Source: Croceibacterium_A sp044506885 (GTDB lineage Bacteria; Pseudomonadota; Alphaproteobacteria; Sphingomonadales; Sphingomonadaceae). Taken from it: DNA of 47,992 bases. The position numbers and the translations under genes are program-made. Below are positions 15,208 to 23,918 of this stretch, piece after piece. The DNA is taken from positions 1 through 47,992 of the forward strand of contig JBIQKC010000023.1 of the NCBI GenBank assembly GCA_044506885.1, in the 5' to 3' direction. Under the pieces are notes generated by a model. The model worked only from the letters and a program-made list of their open reading frames with translations, did not search any database and was not told the origin of the DNA. Every line of letters starts with the position of its first letter. Position 1 is the stretch's first letter.

Positions 15208-17382
15208 CTACCGGCCTCCGCGCCACCAGCCGTGCTCGCCCTGGCTGTCCGCCACGCTGGCGGCGTTCGAACCGCCAAGGACGATCGCCAGCCCGCCGGT
15301 CTCCGCCAGCATCCGGGCGTCGGCCTTGAGCCATCGGGGCCGGCAGCTTCGCGGAAGCCATCTGTCCGAAACCACGATGTCCGAACGTTCGCAGGCCGCC
15401 GCGAGCGCGCGTTCCTCGATATAGGAGCGGCTGCGGCTCATCAGCACATGCCACTCGCGCCCGGCGCGTTCGAGCGCGACAGTGCAGAAGTCGCGGCTGC
15501 ACCGGGCGCCCGGCCAGTCGGCGATCGACCGCGGTTCTCCGGCGAAGCCCGCCAGTTCGAGCATGTTCTCGCGCGTGAAGTCGCTGCGGGTCTCGCGCAG
15601 CAGGAGCAACCGGTCGCCCTCGCCGGCGATCCCGACGTGGCGGCCGTCGCCCGAGATCAGCAGGTCGGGTACCGGCGTCGCCAGCAGCAATCCGGTCGCC
15701 AGCATGACAGGAGCAAAGCCCGCAAGGCGCGCGCGGCCGCGCCATAGCGCGAGCCACAAGCCGCCGGCCACGAACAGCGCGAAAGTTCCGTGGCCCATCT
15801 GCGGCATCAATCTGACCGCACCCGGCTGCCCGGCGGTGAAATGGGCGATCGCCAGCAGCAGATCGAGCGACTTGCCCGTGAGCCACCACACCGGCCCGCC
15901 CGCCCCGACAATATCGAGCAGCAGGGCCAGCGCGATCAGCGGCATCGAGACGAACGTCACCAGGGGAATCGCTATCACGTTCGCCAGCGCGCCGTAGAGC
16001 CCCGCCTTGTGGAAGTGGAACAGCACGATCGGCATCAGCGCCAGCTCGATCACCACGCCGACGGCAAGCAGCATCAGCGCGCGACGGCCCAGCCGGCTCG
16101 CCCACCTCTCCTCGCGCGGGGCGAGAAAGGCGCGCACAGGCGCGGCGCCGTGCAATGCGACGATCGCGATCACCGCCGCGAAGCTCATCTGGAAGCTGGG
16201 CCCGACCAGCGCCTCTGGCCATAGCAGCAGCACCGCGATCACCGCAGTCGCCACCATCCTGAGCGAGAGCGGCTCGCGCCCCAGCGCCAGCGCGATCAGC
16301 ACCAGCAGCGCCCCGACGCAACTGCGCACGGTCGGCACTTCCGCCCCGGTCAGCAGCGTATAGCCGATGCCCGCCAGCGCTCCGATCGCCGCCGCCGCCA
16401 GCGGCAACCGCACCCTCAGCGCCAGCCACGGCCACAGCGCCAGCAGCCCGATCGCCAGCAGATAGGCGGCCGCGATCACCGCGCTGACATGCAGCCCGCT
16501 GATCGACAGCAGGTGCGTAAGCCCCGAATCGCGCATCGCGTCCTCGTCGGCCTCCGAGATCGCGCCCCGGTCGCCGCTGGCGAAGGCGGCCGCGATGGCG
16601 CCTGGCGATCCCGCGAGACGCGCGCGCACATGCTCCGACAACCGGCGCTGCAATCCAGCGAGCGGCGCATCGCCCGAACCGGGGCTCAGCACTTGCGGCT
16701 GGCCCTGTACGCTGCCTGTCGCGGCGTAGCCCTGGAACCATGCAGCGCGCGCGAAATCGTAGGCGCCGGGCAGCATCGGCGGCGACGGCGGCATCAGCCG
16801 CGCCTGCATCCGGACCGTCGCGCCCTCGGTCATGTCCGGCGTGACGTTCGCCAGCGGCACGTTGACCCTGACCTTGATCGCACGCTGGCCGCCGGGCTCG
16901 CGGGTCGCCAGCACCAGCCGGACCCGATCTTCCGCCGGCTGCTCTATCCGTTCGAGCACGACGCCGGCGATCGCGCCCGCGACCGGCCGCTCGATCGGCT
17001 CCGCGCCGACCAGCGCCGAGCGCGCCCATACCACGCCCACCCCGGCGGCAAACATCAGGCCGAGCGAGACGCAGGCCGCGAGCAGCCGTGTCCGTTCCGC
17101 ATCCCCGCGCCACAGCGCCAGCGCGCCCAGCGCGGCGAACAGCCCCGCCGTCACGGCCAGCACCCATTCCATGGCGCTCGCGAGAATGAACCAGGCCCCG
17201 ATTCCACCGGCGAACGCCACCGCCAGCCACGGCCCGCGATCGAAGCCGGCTCGGGCAAGCCAGCTTTCCGTCGCATTCGCCACGCTGGACAAGCGGACGC
17301 GCTTTCGCCAAGGCGTTCGCTGCATCGCAGCATCGCCCGGTTCCTCCCCCAGCGGAACAAGCGGCGTGTGGCGGGTGGCCAT
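15208..17382 (-). CDS. comEC: ComEC/Rec2 family DNA-uptake channel protein
   Basis: This 724-residue multi-spanning inner-membrane protein is the putative channel for single-stranded DNA in natural transformation. An N-terminal DUF4131 region with transmembrane helices and a soluble OB-like part is followed by the Competence domain with the signature HLLSISGLHVSAV. A C-terminal region occupies the place of the beta-lactamase-like domain but lacks the HxHxDH metal motif, as often seen in alphaproteobacteria. The ATG at 17382 is preferred because longer frames would run into gltX. It converges with lexA (40-bp gap) and diverges from gltX with only 28 bp between starts. Presence does not prove competence. 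Confidence 0.88.
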   Translation of the reverse strand: MATRHTPLVPLGEEPGDAAMQRTPWRKRVRLSSVANATESWLARAGFDRGPWLAVAFAGGIGAWFILASAMEWVLAVTAGLFAALGALALWRGDAERTRLLAACVSLGLMFAAGVGVVWARSALVGAEPIERPVAGAIAGVVLERIEQPAEDRVRLVLATREPGGQRAIKVRVNVPLANVTPDMTEGATVRMQARLMPPSPPMLPGAYDFARAAWFQGYAATGSVQGQPQVLSPGSGDAPLAGLQRRLSEHVRARLAGSPGAIAAAFASGDRGAISEADEDAMRDSGLTHLLSISGLHVSAVIAAAYLLAIGLLALWPWLALRVRLPLAAAAIGALAGIGYTLLTGAEVPTVRSCVGALLVLIALALGREPLSLRMVATAVIAVLLLWPEALVGPSFQMSFAAVIAIVALHGAAPVRAFLAPREERWASRLGRRALMLLAVGVVIELALMPIVLFHFHKAGLYGALANVIAIPLVTFVSMPLIALALLLDIVGAGGPVWWLTGKSLDLLLAIAHFTAGQPGAVRLMPQMGHGTFALFVAGGLWLALWRGRARLAGFAPVMLATGLLLATPVPDLLISGDGRHVGIAGEGDRLLLLRETRSDFTRENMLELAGFAGEPRSIADWPGARCSRDFCTVALERAGREWHVLMSRSRSYIEERALAAACERSDIVVSDRWLPRSCRPRWLKADARMLAETGGLAIVLGGSNAASVADSQGEHGWWRGGR

Positions 17383-17410
17383 GGACACTTTGGATAGGAA
17401 GCGTGGACGG

Positions 17411-18835
17411 ATGGCAAGTGGCGGCGAAGCGGCGGCGGCATCGGGCCAAGGGACCGAACGCCCTGTCGTCACGCGTTTCGCGCCTTCGCCCACCGGCTTC
17501 CTGCATATCGGCGGCGCGCGCACGGCGCTGTTCAACTGGCTCTACGCCCGACGCATGGGCGGCAGGTTCCTGCTCCGGATCGAGGATACCGACCGGGCGC
17601 GTTCGACCGAAGCGGCGATCGAGGCGATTCTCGACGGGATGCGCTGGCTCGGGCTCGATTGGGACGGGCGCGAATACTACCAGTCGCAATTCTGGGCCCG
17701 CCACGCGGAAGTGGCGCACGAGTTGCTCGCACGCGGCCACGCCTACAAGTGCTGGATGACCCAGGAGGACCTAGCCGCGCAGCGCGAAAGGGCGCAGGCC
17801 GAGCGCAGGCCGTTCCGCATCGAAAGCCCGTGGCGCGATGCGGACACGGAAGGCGAAGGCCCGTTCGTGGTCCGGCTCAAGGCCCCGCGCGAGGGGGAAA
17901 CGATCATCGAGGATCGCGTCCAGGGCCGGGTGACGGTGCAGAATGCCGAGATCGACGATTTCGTCCTGCTGCGGTCCGACGGCACCCCGACCTATATGCT
18001 CGCCGTGGTGGTGGACGATCACGACATGGGCGTTACCCATGTGATCCGCGGCGACGATCACCTGAACAACGCCTTTCGCCAGTTGGCGATCGTCAGGGCG
18101 ATGGACTGGCCCGAGCCGGTCTATGCCCACGTGCCGCTGATCCATGGGCAGGACGGGGCCAAGCTGTCGAAACGACACGGGGCGCTGGGGGTCGACGCTT
18201 ACCGCGACGAGCTGGGCATCCTGCCCGAAGCGCTGTTCAACTATCTGCTGCGGCTGGGCTGGGGCCACGGCGACCGCGAGGAATTCAACCGCGACGAGGC
18301 GGTCGGGCTGTTCGATCTCGACGCCGTGGGCAAGAGCCCGTCGCGCTTCGACATCAAGAAGCTGCAAAGCCTCAACGGCCACTACATCCGCGCGGCCGAC
18401 GATGCCCGGCTGGCGCGGCTCGTCGCCTCTCGCATCGGCGCGAATGCCGACGAGACGCTGCTGACCGAGGCCATGCCGGTGCTCAAGACCAGGGCCCGCG
18501 ACCTCGACGAGCTTGCCGGCGGGGCAAAGTTCCTGTTCGAAAGCCGGCCGCTGACGCTGACGGAGCAGGCGCAAGCCCTGCTCGACGCGCAGGCATGCGC
18601 ACGATTGGCGCAGATTTCGGCGCTTCTTGCGGCCGAACAGGACTGGACAACCGAGGCGCTGGAAGCCAGTCTGAAGGCCTACGCGGAAACGCAGGGCCTG
18701 GGCCTGGGGAAGATCGCGCAGCCGCTTCGCGCGGCGTTGACGGGGCAGACCACCTCGCCCGGAATATTCGACGTATTGGTCCTCCTCGGGAGGGAGGAAA
18801 GCCTCGCCCGCATCGATGCGTGGGCGGCCGGCTGA
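17411..18835 (+). CDS. gltX: Glutamate-tRNA ligase
   Basis: The 474-residue class I aminoacyl-tRNA synthetase has the HIGG signature (residues 32-35 in TRFAPSPTGFLHIGG) and KLSKR (251-255). A C-terminal anticodon-binding helical domain follows. Length fits the bacterial discriminating enzyme (471 in E. coli). An in-frame ATG at 17381 would overlap the comEC start and add 10 residues; 17411 is chosen for length and to leave a promoter gap. gltA follows after 22 bp. Confidence 0.95.
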   Translation: MASGGEAAAASGQGTERPVVTRFAPSPTGFLHIGGARTALFNWLYARRMGGRFLLRIEDTDRARSTEAAIEAILDGMRWLGLDWDGREYYQSQFWARHAEVAHELLARGHAYKCWMTQEDLAAQRERAQAERRPFRIESPWRDADTEGEGPFVVRLKAPREGETIIEDRVQGRVTVQNAEIDDFVLLRSDGTPTYMLAVVVDDHDMGVTHVIRGDDHLNNAFRQLAIVRAMDWPEPVYAHVPLIHGQDGAKLSKRHGALGVDAYRDELGILPEALFNYLLRLGWGHGDREEFNRDEAVGLFDLDAVGKSPSRFDIKKLQSLNGHYIRAADDARLARLVASRIGANADETLLTEAMPVLKTRARDLDELAGGAKFLFESRPLTLTEQAQALLDAQACARLAQISALLAAEQDWTTEALEASLKAYAETQGLGLGKIAQPLRAALTGQTTSPGIFDVLVLLGREESLARIDAWAAG

Positions 18836-18857
18836 CCAGAGTTCAAGGAGACGGCAT

Positions 18858-20144
18858 TTGACGGACAGGCAGGCGAAACTGACGATCGGCGGCGATGAGC
18901 ACGTTCTTCCGATCCTCGAAGGAACGACGGGTCCGGACGTGCTCGATATTCGCAAGCTCTACGGCCAGACCGGGATGTTCACCTACGATCCCGGATACAA
19001 ATCGACCGCGTCGTGCGAAAGCGCCCTGACCTACATCGACGGCGAAGAAGGCGTCCTGCTCCATCGCGGCTATCCGATCGGCCAGCTCGCCGAACATTCC
19101 AGCTTCATGGAAGTGTCCTATCTGCTGCTCAACGGCGAGCTGCCGGACAGGGACACGCTCGACCGTTTTACCTGGACGATCAGCCGGCACACGATGCTGC
19201 ACGAGCAGCTGATCCAGTTCTATCGCGGTTTTCGGCGCGATGCGCATCCGATGGCGATCATGTGCGGCGTGGTCGGCGCGCTGTCGGCGTTCTATCACGA
19301 CAGCGTCGATATTTCCGACCCCGAGCATCGCCGGATCAGCAGCCACCGGCTGATCGCCAAGATGCCCACGATCGCCGCGATCGCCTACAAGTATTCCGTC
19401 GGGCAGCCGTTCCTCTACCCCGACAATTCGCTGTCCTACACGGCCAACTTCCTGCGCATGACCTTCGGCGTTCCCGCCGAGCCTTACGAGGTGCATCCCG
19501 CGGTCGAAAAGGCGCTCGACCGGATATTCATCCTCCACGCGGACCATGAACAGAACGCCTCGACGTCCACGGTGCGGCTCGCCGGGTCGTCCGGCGCGAA
19601 TCCGTTCGCCTGCGTCGCCGCGGGAATTGCCTGCCTGTGGGGCCCGGCGCACGGCGGCGCCAACGAGGCGGCGCTCAACATGCTGCGCGAGATCGGCACG
19701 CCGGACCGGATTCCGCACTATATCGAGCGGGCCAAGGACAAGAACGATCCGTTCCGCCTGATGGGCTTCGGCCATCGCGTCTACAAGAACTACGATCCGC
19801 GCGCGACGGTGATGCAGAAGACCGTGCGCGAAGTGTTCGACGCGCTCAAGGTCACCGACCCGGTGTTCGAGACCGCGCTCCAGCTCGAGGAAATGGCGCT
19901 CAAGGACGACTACTTCGTCGAGAAGAAGCTGTTCCCCAACGTCGATTTCTACTCGGGCGTGATCCTCTCTGCGATCGGCTTTCCGACGACCATGTTCACC
20001 GTGCTGTTCGCGCTGGCCCGCACGGTCGGCTGGGTGGCGCAGTGGAACGAGATGATTTCCGATCCCGCCCAGGTCATCGGCCGCCCGCGCCAGCTCTACA
20101 CCGGCCCGACCGAGCGCGACTACGTGCCGGTGGACAAGCGCTGA
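18858..20144 (+). CDS. gltA: Citrate synthase
   Basis: The 428-residue enzyme condenses oxaloacetate and acetyl-CoA, the entry to the TCA cycle. Catalytic residues sit one position from the E. coli numbering: His265 (GPAHGGANE), His306 (GFGHRVYKNYDPRA) and Asp363 (VDFYSGVI). This is the hexameric, NADH-sensitive proteobacterial type by resemblance. The start is TTG, supported by AAGGAG at 18845-18850 with 7-nt spacing; no in-frame ATG fits. It may be co-transcribed with gltX. It converges with the kinase-like gene with a 13-bp gap. Confidence 0.97.
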   Translation: MTDRQAKLTIGGDEHVLPILEGTTGPDVLDIRKLYGQTGMFTYDPGYKSTASCESALTYIDGEEGVLLHRGYPIGQLAEHSSFMEVSYLLLNGELPDRDTLDRFTWTISRHTMLHEQLIQFYRGFRRDAHPMAIMCGVVGALSAFYHDSVDISDPEHRRISSHRLIAKMPTIAAIAYKYSVGQPFLYPDNSLSYTANFLRMTFGVPAEPYEVHPAVEKALDRIFILHADHEQNASTSTVRLAGSSGANPFACVAAGIACLWGPAHGGANEAALNMLREIGTPDRIPHYIERAKDKNDPFRLMGFGHRVYKNYDPRATVMQKTVREVFDALKVTDPVFETALQLEEMALKDDYFVEKKLFPNVDFYSGVILSAIGFPTTMFTVLFALARTVGWVAQWNEMISDPAQVIGRPRQLYTGPTERDYVPVDKR

Positions 20145-20157
20145 GAGGGCGGCGGTC

Positions 20158-21537
20158 TCAGGTCCGGTCGTCGGCGGGCAGGTCGAGCGTGAAGCGCGCG
20201 CCCTGCCCCGGCGCGCTTTCCACCGTCAGATCGCCGCCCATCGCCCGCGCCAGCCTGCGCGAGATATAGAGGCCGAGCCCCGTTCCGCCGTCGCCGCTGC
20301 GGCCGAGGCGCTCGAACTTTTCGAACACCCGCGCCTGCTGCTCTTCGGACAGCCCCTCGCCCTGGTCGGCGACGACGAGGCGGGCGCGCCCTTCCCCGTC
20401 CTCGACCCGCAGCCACACCTGCGAGCCTTCGGGCGAATAGCGGATCGCGTTTCCGAGGACATTGAGGAGGATTTGCAGCACCCGGCGGAACTCGCCGATC
20501 GCGGGCGCGGTCTCGCTCGTCTTGGGCGCGTCGATGGCGATTCCGCGCTTCTGCGCCCTCACGCCAAGGATGCCCGCCGCGCGGCGCGCCACGTCCGCAA
20601 GATCGATCCGGTCGGGCGCGGTGGTGAACTGCCCGTCCTCGACCACTTCCAGATCGGCGAGGTCGTCGATCAGCGCCAGCAGGTGCTCGCCGGCATTGGC
20701 GATGTCGTTGGCGTACTTGCTGTATTCCTCCGCCAGCGGTCCGGCGAGCTGGCTGCGGATTGTTTCGGCATTGGCGATGATCCGCGCCACGGGCTGACGC
20801 AGCACAGGGGCGATCTCGCGACCGATCATCGCGCCCGGCAGGCTCTTGCCCGCCGGAGCGGCGGCGGCGTCTCCATCCTCGGCAAGCGGCTCATCGGCGA
20901 CCAGATGAAGCTCGAAGCCGGTTCGGCCGGGATCAGACATGCCCAGCGGCACGAGATGCGCCTTCCAGCCGCGATCCGATCCCGCGACGCGAAGCTGCGC
21001 GCCGTCGAGCAGACGCCAGTGAAGCGGCTGTTCGCAGGCGCTGCCGTCCATCTCGACGAAATCGGTCCACGGCTTGCCGAGCCCCGCGCGCATACGCTCC
21101 GCCGCCGCGTGCAGATCGGAGGCGTCGGAAACCACCGAGAGAAGCTCCTGATCCGGCCCCACCACGGCCGACAGCTCGGCCAGATGGCGCGCGATGTCCG
21201 CCCGGCGCGCGATCGCCTCGGCGCCTTCGTCGCCCGGCAGCAGGACCGACTGCCAGCTGGCGATGCCGAGCGCACAGCCCTCGCCGTCATCGTCCGGCGT
21301 AGCCTCGACCAGAGCGGTGATCTGCTCGTGATTGTCCTGGGCGCGAATGACGCGCGCGAGCTTGAGCCCGTAGAGGCGCGCGCGGCGGACCAGCTCGAGA
21401 AGCGAAGGGGCGAGAATCGGCCCCGGCAGTTCACCGCCCGCACGCAGGTGAAGACCGGCAAGCGGCTCGTCCGCTTCGACCAGCCAGTCGCGGGAATCGG
21501 TGCGCGCTCGCGCCCGGAAAGGCGCGGCGTCAGTCAC
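20158..21537 (-). CDS. Histidine-kinase-like protein without the phospho-accepting histidine
   Basis: The 459-residue soluble protein has an N-terminal region (about 15-215) that may hold PAS-like sensing folds but no clear motif. A HisKA-like dimerisation helix pair follows (about 236-300), then a HATPase_c domain with N-box (LNVLGNAIRYSPEG, 358-371), G1 (DQGEG, 391-395) and G2 (GGTGLGL, 417-423). In the H-box the usual S-H-E-L-R-x-P is replaced by A-P-V-L-R-Q-P (243-249), so Pro244 stands where His should be. ATP binding is likely kept while autophosphorylation on His is not expected. The GTG at 21537 overlaps the DUF2336 stop by 8 bp and is preferred over an upstream start deep inside that gene. 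No transmembrane segment was seen. Confidence 0.8.
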   Translation of the reverse strand: MTDAAPFRARARTDSRDWLVEADEPLAGLHLRAGGELPGPILAPSLLELVRRARLYGLKLARVIRAQDNHEQITALVEATPDDDGEGCALGIASWQSVLLPGDEGAEAIARRADIARHLAELSAVVGPDQELLSVVSDASDLHAAAERMRAGLGKPWTDFVEMDGSACEQPLHWRLLDGAQLRVAGSDRGWKAHLVPLGMSDPGRTGFELHLVADEPLAEDGDAAAAPAGKSLPGAMIGREIAPVLRQPVARIIANAETIRSQLAGPLAEEYSKYANDIANAGEHLLALIDDLADLEVVEDGQFTTAPDRIDLADVARRAAGILGVRAQKRGIAIDAPKTSETAPAIGEFRRVLQILLNVLGNAIRYSPEGSQVWLRVEDGEGRARLVVADQGEGLSEEQQARVFEKFERLGRSGDGGTGLGLYISRRLARAMGGDLTVESAPGQGARFTLDLPADDRT

Positions 21538-22495
21538 CGCGCCGCTCCGCAAGTTCCGACGCCGACGAGGCAAGCAATGCGGCGGCCCGTTCCACAGAAA
21601 GCCCGGCAACGGTCGCGGCGAGCGGGCTGTCGGGGTGGAGAAGCGTCATCCGCGCCACGACCTCGGCCGGCGACAAACCCGCGGCGCGCAGGGACAGGCC
21701 GAAACGCGCGAACTGCGGCCCGGCCATTCCCATGACCGTGCGCGTCCTGTTGTCCTCGGTCACGAGCGAGAGCGCGGTGGCGAAGATCGCCACGCCGGCA
21801 TCGGCGATGTCGAGCGAGCGCGCTGCCGGATGGCTGGCCTCCAGCACCAGCCGGGCAAGCAGCGCGGCGCGCCCCGCCCCTTCCCGATAGCGCTCGCGCA
21901 GCAGCCGCTCGGTCGCAGCGGCGACGTCGGGATCGTCGCCGCGCCGGCGCTGGACGAGCAATATCCGGTGGACGAGATCGCCGGGCAGTTCGGCCATGGG
22001 CAGTTCCATCCGCCGGTACTGCTGCATGAAACGCGCCTGCGCGGCCAGCGCCGTCATCGCCAGATCCGCCGTTCGAGGATCGGCATCCGCCGCCAGATCC
22101 TGCATGAGCGGCGAAAGCACCGGATCGAGCGCATTGCTCGTTTGCAGGCGCTCGGCGAGTTGCGCCTCGAGCGCGACCGACTGGGCGTGGGTCAGCAATC
22201 CGTCGTCTTCCGCCAGCATTCCGGCCAGGGCATCCCGCCGCGCGGCGGCATAGGCGGCGCGATCCGCGACATCGGCGGCCTCCGCCTCGGCGAACAGCAG
22301 CTGCCGCGCCAGATCGAGCATCATTCCCCGGACGCGCGCGACAAGCTCTTCGCTGAACAGGGCCGGGTCGTGATCGCTCAGGAGATGGCGCAAGATCGGC
22401 CGCGCGCCTTCGGTCACGGCCTCCCCGCGCGCCAGCGCTGCGCGCAGCGCCAGCTCGACCGCGTCGGCGGTCTGCTCGGTCGGGCTTCCGTTCAT
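21530..22495 (-). CDS. DUF2336 family protein
   Basis: The 321-residue, Ala/Arg/Leu-rich, all-helical protein resembles the DUF2336 family of alphaproteobacteria, which has no settled biochemical function. Helical repeats rich in 'LARGEAVTEGARPILRHLL' and 'DHDPALFSEELV' type segments suggest a HEAT-like scaffold. The ATG at 22495 is favoured; 25 additional residues are possible from 22570 but overlap the preceding gene. Its end overlaps the kinase-like gene, so the two products are probably made together and may act together. Confidence 0.7.
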   Translation of the reverse strand: MNGSPTEQTADAVELALRAALARGEAVTEGARPILRHLLSDHDPALFSEELVARVRGMMLDLARQLLFAEAEAADVADRAAYAAARRDALAGMLAEDDGLLTHAQSVALEAQLAERLQTSNALDPVLSPLMQDLAADADPRTADLAMTALAAQARFMQQYRRMELPMAELPGDLVHRILLVQRRRGDDPDVAAATERLLRERYREGAGRAALLARLVLEASHPAARSLDIADAGVAIFATALSLVTEDNRTRTVMGMAGPQFARFGLSLRAAGLSPAEVVARMTLLHPDSPLAATVAGLSVERAAALLASSASELAERRGD

Positions 22496-22529
22496 CGGCT
22501 CGTCATAGCGGAACAGGGTTAAGCCGGCG

Positions 22530-23705
22530 TTATCCGCGCCATGCCGCGGTTCGCGCGGCGTCGAGGGCAACCAGCGCCAGCGCCGCGAGCATGATCGCCG
22601 GTTCGGTGAAGCCCGCCGCAGCGCCGATCGCGAGCATCAGAGCGACGACCACACGATCGCGCAGCAGCCCCGCCGGCGACCGCTCCTCCTCCCCTCGCCC
22701 GATGTGGAGCAGGCCCAGCAGCACCAGCGGAGGGAACAGCTTGTGGACCAACGAGCCATCGATGGACAGCACGCCGCACGCCGCAAGCCCCGCATCGACC
22801 AGCAACGGTGGCAGTGCGCCCCATTTGCCGGCCCGCCGGCCGAATGGCGCATCGCGCAAGGCCGCAAAGCGCCCATGCAGATCCGCCGCCACGCTCGCGA
22901 GCGCCACGAGCGCGAAGCCGGCGGGCGCCCATCCTTCGGCCGCTGCCGCCACCGCAGCGCCGAGGAGCAGCAGAAACGCCGCCAAGATCGCCGGCCCGGC
23001 CCGGCGTGTGGCCAACAATCGCGCGGCAAGGGGGCGCAAGGCGAGGTCCGCCAGGCGCTGCCTGAACGACCATGCCGGCGCTGGCGGGGTGTTGCGCGCG
23101 AGCCATTCGCGTTCACGCGCGACAAGATTATCGCCCTCGCCCAGCATTGACCAGCGCCCGTCTTCGAGCAGGGATTCCGCCATCCGCCTCTCCGGCGTGC
23201 GCGCCTGCAAGGCAATGCGGAGCAAGGCGGGGGCAGCTTCGCTATCCGGCGGCAGTTCGGAAAGGCGCTCGACGCAGCTTCCGGAAACTACCAGCGCGCC
23301 CGCCCAGGCGCGCTCCCGGTCGATCCGCTCGAACCCGGCGGAGAGCGCCGGTCCGGCCGACACGACCAGCACCGCCGGCCCGCGCGACAGCGCTTCGAGC
23401 GCCTGCTCCGCCTCGGGCACCAGGCCCGGAGCAAGGACCAGCAGTTCGTCGGCCGCCCCCACCGCTCCCAGCAATCCGTGTCCGTCGCGAATGGCCTGGA
23501 ACCGCATCCCCGCCGCCTCCGCCGCATGGCGCAGCGCGACCGCATCGGGCGAAGCGCCATTGCCGATCGCGAACACTTGCGCGCAACCGGCGGCGCGAGC
23601 GAAATCGAGCTGACGCCGGGCGAGCGGCTTGCCGGCGAACAGACCTTCTTTCCACGCGCCCGAAAGGGACGGCTGGGTGGGAAGCGAAATCACGGCGGCG
23701 CGCAC
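22530..23705 (-). CDS. Unrecognised membrane protein with nucleotidyltransferase-like N-terminus
   Basis: I do not recognise this 391-residue protein with certainty. Residues 1-120 read like a sugar-nucleotide or MobA-type transferase fold (AAVISLPTQPSL, FAGKPLARRQLDFARAAGC, LLVLAPGLVPEAEQALEAL) but without a clear G-G-x-G-T-R motif. From about residue 230 there are roughly six hydrophobic segments. This layout resembles fused nucleotidyltransferase/CDP-alcohol phosphatidyltransferases, yet the D-x2-D-G-x2-A-R motif is absent, so any activity is uncertain. The start is GTG at 23705 because GGAG lies at 23714-23717 (8-nt spacing). A longer frame from ATG 23756 would begin inside a repeat element. 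It lies 34 bp before the DUF2336 gene. Confidence 0.55.
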   Translation of the reverse strand: MRAAVISLPTQPSLSGAWKEGLFAGKPLARRQLDFARAAGCAQVFAIGNGASPDAVALRHAAEAAGMRFQAIRDGHGLLGAVGAADELLVLAPGLVPEAEQALEALSRGPAVLVVSAGPALSAGFERIDRERAWAGALVVSGSCVERLSELPPDSEAAPALLRIALQARTPERRMAESLLEDGRWSMLGEGDNLVAREREWLARNTPPAPAWSFRQRLADLALRPLAARLLATRRAGPAILAAFLLLLGAAVAAAAEGWAPAGFALVALASVAADLHGRFAALRDAPFGRRAGKWGALPPLLVDAGLAACGVLSIDGSLVHKLFPPLVLLGLLHIGRGEEERSPAGLLRDRVVVALMLAIGAAAGFTEPAIMLAALALVALDAARTAAWRG

Positions 23706-23736
23706 GCGCGAAACTCCGGACAGTAAGGGGACCCAA

Positions 23737-23890
23737 CGCCTAGGCTGTATCGCCATTCAGCCCTGGCGGCCTGCAAATGGCGGCTTTCCGCGCTTCCGGT
23801 GCTCACGTGCCGTCAGCACGCTCCGCTCCGGGTCACGGAGATCCGCCATTTTCGGCTCGCCATCATCTGAATGGCGATACAGCCTAGGCG
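23737..23890. mobile_element. MITE-like palindromic element 1 (24-bp perfect terminal inverted repeats)
   Basis: The 24 bases at 23737-23760 (from cgcctaggctgtatcg on) are the exact reverse complement of 23867-23890. The core can be read as an insert of about 142 bp (23743-23884) flanked by duplicated TA in a palindromic site (cgccTA...TAggcg). An inner repeat aaatggcgg/ccgccattt (about 23776-23784 and 23843-23851) extends the stem. No coding capacity. TA duplication and non-coding inner sequence are typical of MITEs moved by IS630- or IS5-type transposases, which is inference. It sits between the HPt-like and membrane-protein genes, ending 32 bp before the latter's start. Confidence 0.75.
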
Positions 23891-23918
23891 CTGGCTGCGC
23901 CACTGCCAAGAAGCGCGT

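Noticed and set aside
15161..17740. 859-codon - strand open frame overlapping comEC in another frame
   Set aside because: Ala/Gly/Arg-only composition and no motifs; comEC in the adjacent frame has clear family signatures.
23706..23756. ATG at 23756 as start of the membrane-protein gene
   Set aside because: It lies in the terminal repeat of the MITE-like element and lacks a good Shine-Dalgarno, whereas GTG 23705 has GGAG at a suitable distance.
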